The notes beneath the pieces were generated by a model, which was given only the letters and a program-made list of their open reading frames with translations, made no database searches and was not told where the DNA came from. Position numbers and translations under genes: made by a program. DNA of 9,695 nt from a bacterium (GTDB taxonomy: Bacteria > UBA9089 > CG2-30-40-21 > SBAY01): positions 1 through 9,695 of the forward strand of contig JASEHU010000060.1 in the NCBI GenBank assembly GCA_030018635.1, given 5' to 3'. Positions 1 through 6,583 of this stretch are shown here, in pieces (position 1 is the first letter of the stretch; every line of letters begins with the position of its first letter).

Positions 1-2
1 AA

Positions 3-24
3 GAAAATAACCGCTTTAGCGGTT
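3..24 (-). terminator. Weak intrinsic terminator downstream of gpsA
   Basis: Read on the minus strand, a perfect 6-bp stem AACCGC/GCGGTT (positions 9-24) with a 4-base loop is followed by the T-rich stretch ATTTTCTT that runs to the window edge. It lies about 55 bases past the gpsA stop codon, where a rho-independent terminator would be expected. The stem is short and only moderately GC-rich, so the call is tentative. Confidence 0.45.
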
Positions 25-77
25 TATAAGGTACTTGATTGCACAGGTCGAAAAAATTTGTAAAAGTTCAGGACTTA

Positions 78-1085
78 TTACACTAACTCTTCTTCTCTCT
101 TAGCAGACCTTAACATTAAATCGGTAACTGCTTGTTTGGGATTTTTCTCCTCAAAAAGTACATTATAAACCTCATTGGTAATAGGTAGTTCAATGTTCAC
201 CTGTTTAGCTAATTCTTTTGCGGCTTTAGTTGTAGGCACACCTTCTGCCACCATGACCATTGAGGATAAAGCATCTTCAAGGGATATTCCCTTACCTATC
301 ATTTCACCTAAGTGTCTATTCCGACTATGGTTACTTGTACAGGTGACAACTAAATCTCCCAGCCCACTTAAACCCAAAAATGTAGATTTCCTGGCACCTA
401 ATATTTCCCCCACTCGAATAATTTCAACTAACCCACGTGTAATGAGTGCCGCCTTTGTATTATCTCCCAATCCAAGTCCATCCGAAATACCTGCGGCTAT
501 AGCCACAATATTTTTTAATGCCCCGCCTAATTCTACTCCAATTAAGTCTGTATTTGTATATACCCTTAAATTTGGTGTCAAAAACAAGTCTTGAATAAAT
601 TTCGCTGTCTCATCTTCTGCCGCTGCTGAAACTATTGCTGTTGGAATCTTACGACTTACCTCTTCTGCGTGGGAAGGTCCTGAGATAACACCAATTTTTG
701 TTACGCGGGGAAGTTCTTCATTTATCACCTCTGATATTCGTTTCATCGTCGTAATTTCTAAACCTTTTACCGCAGAAACGATAACTACCCCAGGTCTAAT
801 TATTGAAACTAATTGTTTGACTACATTCCTTACTACCTGCGAGGGAAGAACAATAACTATTACCTCTGCCTCTTTGACTACATCTTCCAAAGATGTGGTG
901 AATTCAATTTCGTTTGGAATAAAAACACCTGGTAGGAATTGGACATTCTCTCTTCTTTCCTTTATTAATTCTACCTGTTCTGCCAAAAATTCCCAGATTT
1001 TAACATAAAAGCCTTTTTCATGGAGCAGGATAGCTAATGTTGTTCCCCATGAGCCACCTCCCAGGACACCAACCTTTATCTTCAT
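78..1085 (-). CDS. gpsA: NAD(P)-dependent glycerol-3-phosphate dehydrogenase
   Basis: This cytoplasmic enzyme reduces dihydroxyacetone phosphate to sn-glycerol-3-phosphate, the backbone for phospholipids. The 335-residue length is normal for the family. The N-terminal Rossmann nucleotide-binding loop GGGSWGTTLA is at residues 9-18. LPSQVVR (80-86), SAVKGLE (104-110) and SGPSHAEEV (135-143) follow. The C-terminal helical domain carries GALKN with the expected catalytic lysine at 191, and the signature LSGLGDL (239-245) followed by SRN at 254-256. It is the last gene of a minus-strand run directly after plsY, whose product uses its glycerol-3-phosphate. The ATG at 1085-1083 is the natural start because the glycine-rich loop begins nine residues later, as usual. 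No clear Shine-Dalgarno precedes it, and the promoter -10 box ends only 8 bases upstream, so the transcript may be leaderless. The identity is very secure. Confidence 0.97.
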   Translation of the reverse strand: MKIKVGVLGGGSWGTTLAILLHEKGFYVKIWEFLAEQVELIKERRENVQFLPGVFIPNEIEFTTSLEDVVKEAEVIVIVLPSQVVRNVVKQLVSIIRPGVVIVSAVKGLEITTMKRISEVINEELPRVTKIGVISGPSHAEEVSRKIPTAIVSAAAEDETAKFIQDLFLTPNLRVYTNTDLIGVELGGALKNIVAIAAGISDGLGLGDNTKAALITRGLVEIIRVGEILGARKSTFLGLSGLGDLVVTCTSNHSRNRHLGEMIGKGISLEDALSSMVMVAEGVPTTKAAKELAKQVNIELPITNEVYNVLFEEKNPKQAVTDLMLRSAKREEELV

Positions 1086-1093
1086 TATTTTTT

Positions 1094-1122
1094 ATCTTAC
1101 CATATTTCCTTATAAAATGCAA
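1094..1122 (-). promoter_or_regulatory. Sigma-70-like promoter of gpsA
   Basis: On the minus strand TTGCAT (1122-1117) is followed after exactly 17 bases by TAAGAT (1099-1094), a fair match to the vegetative -35/-10 pair, inside the A+T-rich 77-bp gap between plsY and gpsA. Only 8 bases separate the -10 box from the gpsA ATG, so transcription should begin at or just before the start codon. This would give gpsA expression independent of plsY read-through. Confidence 0.5.
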
Positions 1123-1162
1123 GCATTTTTTTACAAAAATTAATAAAAATTTGTGATAAATA

Positions 1163-1762
1163 TTAGGATTTTTCTATTTTAGTGTTAAATTTATGTTCTT
1201 GACCGGTTATAAGTCTTTTAATATTAGGGAGATGCTTTATAATAATAAGCAAAGAGGCTATTGTGCCAAAAATTATTATTATCCCTTCTCTGGCAAAGAA
1301 AAAAAGTAATAACGGCAGGAGAAACGCACCTATAATTGAACCTAAGGAAATATATTTGGTTATAGCTACCACGATGATAAATATTACCAGGATAATTAAA
1401 ATAGGTAAAGGTGCTAATCCAAGAAATACACCCAACCCTGTGGCTACTCCTTTACCTCCCTTAAATTTAAGGAATACGGTCCAAATATGTCCGGTAATCG
1501 CCCCTAATCCAGCCACAATTCCAATTAATATATCGAAACCAAGACAATGAACTATCAAAACCGGTAGAAACCCCTTCAGGATATCAACGATTAAAACGCT
1601 AATGCCGGCAGTCTTTCCTACTATCCTAAAAACATTACTTGCACCAACATTACCACTGCCTACTGTTCGTATATCCACCTTACCAAAAATCCTGCCAACA
1701 AGATATGCTGTAGGTATTGAACCTATAAGATAACTGATAATTATTATTAATACGATTTCCAA
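1163..1762 (-). CDS. plsY: Glycerol-3-phosphate acyltransferase PlsY (acyl-phosphate type)
   Basis: This inner-membrane enzyme transfers an acyl chain from acyl-phosphate to glycerol-3-phosphate, giving lysophosphatidic acid. All three family motifs are visible: GSGNVGASNVFR (residues 36-47), the GHIWTVFLKFKGGKGVAT block (91-108), and KHLPNIKRL..GQEHK (176-191). Several hydrophobic segments separate them, and the 199-residue length is typical. The start is TTG (1762-1760), with an AAGGT Shine-Dalgarno eight bases upstream that overlaps the stop codon of the preceding DUF115 gene; the product opens with the usual membrane segment leading into GSIPTAYL. Only 7 bases separate it from the DUF115 gene, so the two are very probably co-transcribed and translationally linked. 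The next gene, gpsA, makes its substrate. PlsX, which makes acyl-phosphate, is not in the window. Confidence 0.95.
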   Translation of the reverse strand: MEIVLIIIISYLIGSIPTAYLVGRIFGKVDIRTVGSGNVGASNVFRIVGKTAGISVLIVDILKGFLPVLIVHCLGFDILIGIVAGLGAITGHIWTVFLKFKGGKGVATGLGVFLGLAPLPILIILVIFIIVVAITKYISLGSIIGAFLLPLLLFFFAREGIIIIFGTIASLLIIIKHLPNIKRLITGQEHKFNTKIEKS

Positions 1763-1769
1763 TTCAAAA

Positions 1770-3536
1770 TTACCTTCTTTCTAATTCTATTCGTAATAAT
1801 TTCTCCCGTGTTGATTGTAATCCCCGAATAGATTCCTGACAATAGGTTAATATCTCTTCAAAAAATGTTTTGCATCCTTTAATTCGGACACTCAGGTCAG
1901 TGCTTAAATTATATTTTTCCATGCGAAATAATAACGATTCTAAATTCCAACTGCCAATTTTTAATAATCCTTGATGATTTTCAATTATACGCCGATATAG
2001 AATACCTATTTCCTTTAATATCTTATTTGTTCTTTTGTCCATCTGGTTACCTGATATTATTTCGAGTAGTTTATTGGTTAACATAACACCTTCTTTGCTG
2101 ACAAATTGCACCTTTTTCCAATCCTTTATTAATACCTCCATTTCTCGCAAAAGTGCGGTTAAATTTGGTAAAATATTGGACTTAGATGTGTGATGTAGCG
2201 TTTGTTTAAAGTTAAATGGTTTTTGGCAATAATCTTCAATTGCCTCTTTTAAGGTCATAATTTTAGTTCCTTGTATTTTAGCCCCTCCCTCCGTAGCATC
2301 AATACAAAGGACATCCGACATCTCACTTATCTGATATTCAAACCATTTAATCCATGTCCAGAAACCTCTAACCGTTTTCACCTGCCCACCAAAAACATCC
2401 TCTACCCAAATAATATCTTCAGTTGGCATTATTTCTTCTACCTCTTTTATCCGCTCTTGTTTCACTCCGGAGGTATATATTTTATCATCAGTGTAAGCTA
2501 AATCCTGACCAATAAGAATAATAGGATTACTTCCACATCTCCTGGCAATATCAAATGCCGCAGTTGAAACAGAACCACCAAGTTTAATATTCCCTCTCTC
2601 TCCTATAAATGCCTCAATCCAGGTCAATAATGGATGTCCAAAACCACTTACAAATACATTTGGAACAAAAGAGGTAATAGTCTCAGGATAAACTGCCGGC
2701 CCTGACATTAAATATATATCCGAAACATCAAGATCTTTTAAATAATAATTATAATTTTTAGTCGAGGCATCTATACTAACGACAATATCCGGCTTAATCT
2801 CATGATTAAACAATGTTCTTAAGGCTGTATCTACACACATAATCAATGCCTTATCTTTAGCATATTTTAAATAGGCAACATTTTTATCTAAAGAAGGTCC
2901 TGCTGAAACTATAATTGTAGGGATATTGGAAAATTTCCCAAATAGTGTTTTTATCGCCTGGCATTTTATAATAACCGGTAGGTTAGTTAAAATTTGATCT
3001 TGCCAGAGCGTGGCATTAGTCATTAATGTAGCTAAATTCTGACGGGCAATAATACTGGATTCTTCTAATAATTCCTTTATTTCTTTATAGTACTCCGGAT
3101 TTTTTTCTACAGAAGGTTTGTGTTCAGCAACAACTATATCCGGTATCGTATTTACCTTATAATAATCATCTATTTGATAACGCACCGCATAAGAGGCATT
3201 TTCACCAATAACAAGTTTAATATTGGATGATTTTAAGATTGGGATTAAATCTATTCTCTGAAGTAATGCCTTGAATGTCGCTATATCCGAATCAATTACT
3301 AATAAAAATGTTTTAGGTGGTATTTTTTCTACCAATTCTCTTATATGAGTGCCTACACCAAAACCTAAGACTGCCAGGGTATTGATATGATTTAACTTAA
3401 TATTAGTATCAATTATATTAGAGATGGATAAAGAGGCAAAATCAACATCTTTAGCCGGAGACACTGTTTCTAATCGTTTAGCTAACCTCGGTTCTTTCTT
3501 CCTTAATAAGGCCATATTCGCATCGAAGTAATCCAC
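1770..3536 (-). CDS. DUF115 / MAF-type motility-associated protein
   Basis: This is a large cytoplasmic protein of the DUF115 (6-hydroxymethylpterin diphosphokinase MptE-like, 'motility accessory factor') family. Members in flagellated bacteria are linked to flagellin glycosylation, and archaeal relatives act in pterin metabolism; the exact role here is inferred from family and position. A Rossmann-like segment LGFGVGTHIRELVE lies at residues 57-70. The DUF115 core includes VSAGPSLDKN (210-219), a conserved aspartate cluster around KPDIVVSIDAS (248-258), GGSVSTAAFDIARRCG (320-335) and LIGQDLAYTDDKIYTSGV (341-358). A helical C-terminus of about 150 residues follows. The GTG start at 3536-3534 has a GGGAG Shine-Dalgarno five bases upstream. 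Its upstream neighbour, 57 bases away, is the fliO-like gene, which fits a motility role; its downstream neighbour is plsY at 7 bases. Confidence 0.85.
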   Translation of the reverse strand: MDYFDANMALLRKKEPRLAKRLETVSPAKDVDFASLSISNIIDTNIKLNHINTLAVLGFGVGTHIRELVEKIPPKTFLLVIDSDIATFKALLQRIDLIPILKSSNIKLVIGENASYAVRYQIDDYYKVNTIPDIVVAEHKPSVEKNPEYYKEIKELLEESSIIARQNLATLMTNATLWQDQILTNLPVIIKCQAIKTLFGKFSNIPTIIVSAGPSLDKNVAYLKYAKDKALIMCVDTALRTLFNHEIKPDIVVSIDASTKNYNYYLKDLDVSDIYLMSGPAVYPETITSFVPNVFVSGFGHPLLTWIEAFIGERGNIKLGGSVSTAAFDIARRCGSNPIILIGQDLAYTDDKIYTSGVKQERIKEVEEIMPTEDIIWVEDVFGGQVKTVRGFWTWIKWFEYQISEMSDVLCIDATEGGAKIQGTKIMTLKEAIEDYCQKPFNFKQTLHHTSKSNILPNLTALLREMEVLIKDWKKVQFVSKEGVMLTNKLLEIISGNQMDKRTNKILKEIGILYRRIIENHQGLLKIGSWNLESLLFRMEKYNLSTDLSVRIKGCKTFFEEILTYCQESIRGLQSTREKLLRIELERR

Positions 3537-3593
3537 TTTGTCTCCCTTTTTAGAATCAAGAAGTAAAAATACTTTCCTTCTGTCTTCTACCTT

Positions 3594-4220
3594 CTATGAT
3601 TCTAATTTCTTCAATCTCTCTCTTTGTTTATTTAAGAATTGGAGTTTTTCTTCATAACTTGTTTGTTTTATTTCTCCTCCAGAAATTCTTTCTTTTAGAT
3701 GTTGAATAAAGGATAATTGCATTTTATCCTCTTGTCTGCTGAATTGTATTTTAATAAAATCTATCTCTTCCTTATCTCTAATCTCGGTTAATAAATTAAT
3801 GCTATGGTCAGAAATACCTAAAACTAATAATTTATTACCAATCTCTATTATTTGAATGTATTTATTAGGGGTTAAAGGGTGAGTCCCGATAATTTGAATA
3901 AGCCCTTGTTGTTTTGTCAGCCATCTCTGTCCTTTCAGGAAAAATCGAAGAACAAAATAGATAAGCCCACTAATAATTAAGAGTGAAAAAACAGCCTTTA
4001 GAATAAGAACGAAAAAGTTGATACTATAATCCTGTCCGGCAAGTTTTTTCTCTTCTTTTACCGTATTTTCATCCAGGGCAACATCTTGAATTGCGGTTTG
4101 CTCAAGTTTTGCCAAATCTTGTTTGAGTTCAACTGTTTTTGTTGCACACCATATCCCTGAGTTAATAAATAATGTCCAACAAACACTTATTATTATCCAT
4201 GTGAGAATTCTTTTTAACAT
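3594..4220 (-). CDS. fliO: FliO-like flagellar biosynthesis protein
   Basis: FliO is a small bitopic membrane protein that helps assemble the FliP ring of the flagellar type III export gate. The product has 208 residues. An N-terminal hydrophobic segment at about residues 5-25 may be a signal sequence. It is followed by a charged, helix-prone stretch, a clear membrane span at 68-95 (FVLILKAVFSLLIISGLIYFVLRFF, in part), and a cytosolic FliO-type domain with GLIQIIGTHPLTPNKYIQI (106-124) and IGNKLLVLGISDHSINLL (127-144). The C-terminus is rich in K, E and Q, probably coiled. The ATG has AGGA spaced six bases upstream. FliP/FliQ/FliR genes are not beside it: the DUF115 gene follows, and the upstream neighbour is a divergent membrane protein. 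FliO is poorly conserved, so the call rests on topology plus the core motif. Confidence 0.8.
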   Translation of the reverse strand: MLKRILTWIIISVCWTLFINSGIWCATKTVELKQDLAKLEQTAIQDVALDENTVKEEKKLAGQDYSINFFVLILKAVFSLLIISGLIYFVLRFFLKGQRWLTKQQGLIQIIGTHPLTPNKYIQIIEIGNKLLVLGISDHSINLLTEIRDKEEIDFIKIQFSRQEDKMQLSFIQHLKERISGGEIKQTSYEEKLQFLNKQRERLKKLES

Positions 4221-4240
4221 ATTTTTTCCTAATTATTATA

Positions 4241-4256
4241 TTAGTATTATGTCCCC
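4241..4256 (+). repeat. Degenerate copy of the TTAGTATT(A/G)TGTCCCC repeat
   Basis: TTAGTATTATGTCCCC, just upstream of fliO, matches with one change the arm of the perfect hairpin at 6881-6938. It shows that this short motif is dispersed in the genome rather than unique to one intergenic gap. Confidence 0.5.
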
Positions 4257-4285
4257 TGGAGTTTCGTGAATTTATTCAATAGAAT

Positions 4286-4317
4286 CACGAAAGCACGAAA
4301 GGACGAAAGCACGAAAA
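4286..4317 (+). repeat. Short tandem repeat of CACGAAAG units
   Basis: Four consecutive 8-bp units (CACGAAAG, CACGAAAG, GACGAAAG, CACGAAAA) occupy this stretch of the 272-bp gap between the divergent fliO and QueT-like genes. Related words occur nearby: TTTCGTG at 4262-4268, TTTTCGT and TTTTCGTG on either side of 4340, and ATCACGAAAG at about 4451-4460. Opposite-strand copies could fold back on each other. The rest of 4221-4492 shows no gene and no convincing riboswitch; it holds the QueT-like gene's Shine-Dalgarno AGGAGAT at 4477-4483. Confidence 0.6.
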
Positions 4318-4492
4318 AAGATATATTCCTTTTCGTATTTTCTTAAATTTCAAGTTTTCGTGTTTATAATTTTTGGCAGATTAGGGTTTAACCTTAACTT
4401 ATCAATAATTGCTGTCCCGTATGTTTTCAAGGGATTTCAACCCACTAAAAATCACGAAAGTCCAGTTTAATAAAATAGGAGATAATTGAAAA

Positions 4493-5239
4493 ATGAAAGA
4501 GTTGATTTCGATGTGGGGTAAGACAAGGATGGTCGTCTTAACGGCAGTGTGTGCGGCGGTATATGCGGTGGTGCTTATACCGTTTAAGATTGCGACCATT
4601 ATCCCGGGCTTTACAGAGATACGGCCTGCGGCTACTTTACCTGTAGTATTTTCACTTATGTTTGGTCCGGCTGGTGCCTGGGGGTCGGCTTTTGGTAATT
4701 TGATTGGCGATTTCTTCGGAACATTAGGACCCGGGTCATTCTTTGGCTTTATCGGCAACTTTCTCTACGGATATATTCCGTATAAAGTCTGGCAGTCTAT
4801 TTCAAAACAAGACCCTGTATTCAAAACCCCTAAAAAATTCCTGACCTATTTTTGTTGTGCGGCATTATCTGCCTCTACCTGTGGCGTATTTATTGCCTGG
4901 GGGGTGGACTTATTAGGGCTTGTCCCTATGACCATATTAGCCAATATCATTACCCTGAATAATTTTATCGTCTCCTGTCTCCTGGGTCCATTTTTACTTA
5001 CTATCCTCTATCCGAGGGTAAAAAAATGGGGATTGATTTATACCGAAATCTTAACCGGGAACGAACTCATCAAAAAAGGAAAATTAACAGGTATAGGTAT
5101 TTTATGCCTCTTGATTGGCAGTATAGGTGGGCTGGTAGTCATTAACCTTTCTATTTTTGGAGTTATTCACTTACCAATAAATTGGACAACTATGTTACCA
5201 GCCGTGCTAATTATTATTATCGGTACAATGCTTATCTGA
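4493..5239 (+). CDS. QueT-family ECF transporter substrate-binding (S) component-like membrane protein
   Basis: QueT proteins are the substrate-capture subunits of energy-coupling-factor importers, predicted to import queuosine precursors. The N-terminal two thirds match that pattern: a first span MVVLTAVCAAVYAVVLIPF (13-31), then the conserved block with TEIRPAATLPVVFSLMFGPAGAWG in overlapping parts (41-64), FGNLIGDFF (67-75) and GSFFGFIGNFLYGYIPYKVW (81-100). Further spans lie at about 116-137, 143-175, 198-225 and 232-248. At 248 residues it is longer than the roughly 160-170 usual for QueT; the extra C-terminal membrane segments are unusual, and the protein ends abruptly inside a hydrophobic run. 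AGGAGAT (4477-4483) lies nine bases before the ATG. No ECF ATPase or T component is adjacent, so it would have to share a module encoded elsewhere. The substrate is not proven by sequence. Confidence 0.75.
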   Translation: MKELISMWGKTRMVVLTAVCAAVYAVVLIPFKIATIIPGFTEIRPAATLPVVFSLMFGPAGAWGSAFGNLIGDFFGTLGPGSFFGFIGNFLYGYIPYKVWQSISKQDPVFKTPKKFLTYFCCAALSASTCGVFIAWGVDLLGLVPMTILANIITLNNFIVSCLLGPFLLTILYPRVKKWGLIYTEILTGNELIKKGKLTGIGILCLLIGSIGGLVVINLSIFGVIHLPINWTTMLPAVLIIIIGTMLI

Positions 5240-5306
5240 AATTTAGTCAGCAATTATAGCACCTATATGCAATCTAATAAATAATTTGACATATTGAAAT
5301 TTGAAA

Positions 5307-5380
5307 TTGGAAAATAGAAATTAGGAAAAGAGAAGAAAATCGTATCTGTTTCCCCCCAATTTCTAATTTCTAATTTCCAA
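5307..5380. repeat. A+T-rich imperfect inverted repeat
   Basis: The arm beginning TTGGAAAATAGAAATT (5307-5326) pairs with 5361-5380 at about 18 of 20 positions. It lies in the 218-bp gap after the QueT-like gene. There is no clear U-tract directly after it, so it is not a standard terminator. It is built from repeats of AATTTCTAATTTC, and nothing else is recognised in this gap. Confidence 0.5.
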
Positions 5381-5452
5381 AAAGAAATCACAGAAAAAAC
5401 GATAAAAATGAACCATCTCCATTTTTTATGTCAACTTAATTAATGGACTCCA

Positions 5453-5458
5453 TATAAT
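5453..5458 (+). promoter_or_regulatory. Possible -10 box of the TIGR00725-like gene
   Basis: A perfect TATAAT lies 26 bases before the preferred ATG at 5485. There is no good -35 element 17 bases upstream, so the call is weak. If real, it overlaps the in-frame TTG at 5458, which argues against that TTG as a start codon. Confidence 0.3.
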
Positions 5459-5484
5459 TGAACCCTTATAAAAAGGTGAATTTA

Positions 5485-5964
5485 ATGCAGATTGGGGTTA
5501 TCGGTGAAAGTCAGCCCTCTTTAGAAGGTAAAAAATTAGCCTTTGAGGTAGGGGTAGAAATTGCCAAGGCAAAGGCGATATTGATTTGTGGCGGGTTAAG
5601 TGGGGTAATGGAAGAGGCATCTCGCGGGGCAAAAAGCCAGGGAGGATTAACCGTAGGTATATTACCCGGCACCGATAAAGCCACAGCCAATCCCTACATT
5701 GACATCCCTATTGTTACCGGGTTGGACCAGGCAAGGAATATTATTATCATCAGGTCCTCTCAAGCAGTAATTGCTATTGAAGGAAGTTATGGCACTCTGT
5801 CGGAAATGGCCTTTTGTTTAAAATTGGGTGTTCCATTAATAGGACTAAAGACATGGAAACTTAATCGTGAAAACCACGAAATACCACCCATCATTTATGC
5901 CCAAACAGCTAAAGAGGCGGTAGAGATAGCCATTAGTAAAGGCAAAAAAGTTGAAAATGATTAA
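5485..5964 (+). CDS. TIGR00725 / LOG-like Rossmann-fold nucleotide-binding protein
   Basis: This is a 159-residue soluble protein of the TIGR00725 family, related to the LOG/lysine-decarboxylase-like superfamily whose better-known members hydrolyse nucleotide monophosphates. The activity of this branch is not established. Visible motifs are an N-terminal strand MQIGVIGES (1-9), CGGLSGVMEEASRGA (35-49), VGILPG (57-62), an arginine-asparagine pair in DQARN (81-85), and IEGSYGTLSEMAFCLKLG (98-115). The last corresponds to the PGGxGTxxE signature of LOG proteins, with the leading PGG changed to EGS as in this subfamily. The ATG at 5485 is preferred over the in-frame TTG at 5458 because AAGGTGA (5473-5479) sits five bases before it and the fold begins at that methionine. 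It stands alone between two repeat-bearing gaps. Confidence 0.85.
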   Translation: MQIGVIGESQPSLEGKKLAFEVGVEIAKAKAILICGGLSGVMEEASRGAKSQGGLTVGILPGTDKATANPYIDIPIVTGLDQARNIIIIRSSQAVIAIEGSYGTLSEMAFCLKLGVPLIGLKTWKLNRENHEIPPIIYAQTAKEAVEIAISKGKKVEND

Positions 5965-6059
5965 GGAGTTCATCTTCGGAACATTGCTCTTTTCGGTCGT
6001 AACGTCGTATATGCTGAGAACGTTATCTGAAATTTTGACAGCCAATTGAGGTAATTAAA

Positions 6060-6068
6060 TAATGAAAA
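6060..6068 (+). repeat. Left copy of 9-bp target-site duplication
   Basis: TAATGAAAA occurs here and again at 6303-6311, immediately outside the two ends of the inverted-repeat element. This copy lies ten bases after the GAGG that was probably the original Shine-Dalgarno of the nucleotidyltransferase gene, and it contains that gene's original ATG (6062-6064). Translation from it now stops after seven codons inside the element. Confidence 0.75.
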
Positions 6069-6302
6069 GGGTGTGGCTACTTTAGGACGACGGAAAAAAG
6101 GGGCTTTTACCTTGCTTTTAGGTTCAAAAAAGGTATTTTCCCCACCCAAACACTGGATTTTTCCGACAAAAGGACCCTATATTACTGTTCATAGGTAATA
6201 TCTCCTCAAAAATAAGGTTTTTCCCATTTTAACTTTTTACATAACTTCAGTAATTACAGGATTTTTTTATCGTTCTTCCGTCGTTTAAGAATAGCCACAC
6301 CC
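6069..6302. mobile_element. MITE-like non-autonomous element (234 bp) with terminal inverted repeats
   Basis: The ends are GGGTGTGGCTA and TAGCCACACCC, a perfect 11-bp terminal inverted repeat. The similarity continues inward through ACGACGGAA on both arms, giving about 25 matches over 32 positions. The element is flanked by exact 9-bp direct repeats TAATGAAAA, the hallmark of transposition. It has no open reading frame of useful length, so it must be mobilised by a transposase in trans. The interior contains a small dyad ATATTAC/GTAATAT at about 6179-6202. Ends beginning GGG with an 8-9 bp duplication occur in several DDE insertion-sequence families, and I cannot assign one. Confidence 0.8.
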
Positions 6303-6311
6303 TAATGAAAA
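6303..6311 (+). repeat. Right copy of 9-bp target-site duplication
   Basis: TAATGAAAA, identical to 6060-6068. It supplies the ATG (6305) and first lysine codon of the present nucleotidyltransferase reading frame. Confidence 0.75.
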
Positions 6312-6583
6312 GAAAAGTTCTTGAAAGAGAGTTAGCTAAAATTATCAGCATTAGTAAAGATTTTGGTGTGGAGAAAATGTTATTATTCGGTTCCTGTCTT
6401 GAGGAACTTGAATCGGCACAAGACATTGATATAGCAGTTAGTGGTATTAAGCCAAGAGAGTTTTTTAAATATTATGGCAAAGTTTCTATGGCGGTGGAGG
6501 ATGAAGTGGATATAGTCGATTTAGACGATGTAAGAGAACATCTTTATAAAAGGATCTTATCTAAAGGTGGTAGGAATGCATGA
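6305..6583 (+). CDS. Minimal nucleotidyltransferase (MNT-type, MNT-HEPN/antitoxin-like)
   Basis: This small protein of 92 residues belongs to the polymerase-beta-like nucleotidyltransferase superfamily. Members of this size often act as the AMP- or NMP-transferring half of toxin-antitoxin-like pairs. The fold signature is present: MLLFGS (25-30), then DIDIAV (40-45) giving the two metal-binding aspartates D40 and D42, and EVDIVDL (67-73) providing the third carboxylate. The usual glycine of the GSxARG loop is absent (GSCLEELES), so activity is uncertain. The reading frame is complete, but the MITE-like element ends two bases before the ATG. The sequence just upstream (AGCCACACCCTA) has no Shine-Dalgarno, and the former GAGG now lies 250 bases away. 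It overlaps the next gene by 8 bases, so the two are likely translationally coupled. Confidence 0.85.
   Translation: MKRKVLERELAKIISISKDFGVEKMLLFGSCLEELESAQDIDIAVSGIKPREFFKYYGKVSMAVEDEVDIVDLDDVREHLYKRILSKGGRNA

Noticed and set aside
175..594. Plus-strand open frame opposite gpsA
   Set aside because: It lies entirely antisense to a gene with full family motifs and has no ribosome binding site or recognisable protein pattern.
4286..4317. CRISPR-like array of short repeats
   Set aside because: The units are 8 bp, directly abutting, with no spacers and no cas genes.
4380..4492. preQ1 or other riboswitch before the QueT-like gene
   Set aside because: QueT genes are often riboswitch-controlled, but I could not match the preQ1 aptamer pattern. 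Only a short GGTTTAACC dyad and a Shine-Dalgarno are visible.
4402..4758. Minus-strand frame opposite the QueT-like gene's 5' end
   Set aside because: Its proline-rich product is a shadow of the membrane protein's codons on the other strand.
5458..5484. TTG at 5458 as the start of the TIGR00725-like gene
   Set aside because: It overlaps a TATAAT box and lacks a ribosome binding site, while ATG 5485 has AAGGTGA at ideal spacing and begins the Rossmann fold.
5232..6035. Shared word TTATCTGAAATTT at the QueT-like stop codon (5232-5244) and at 6023-6035
   Set aside because: A 13-base match in an A+T-rich 9.7-kb window is close to chance expectation, and the flanks agree only loosely.
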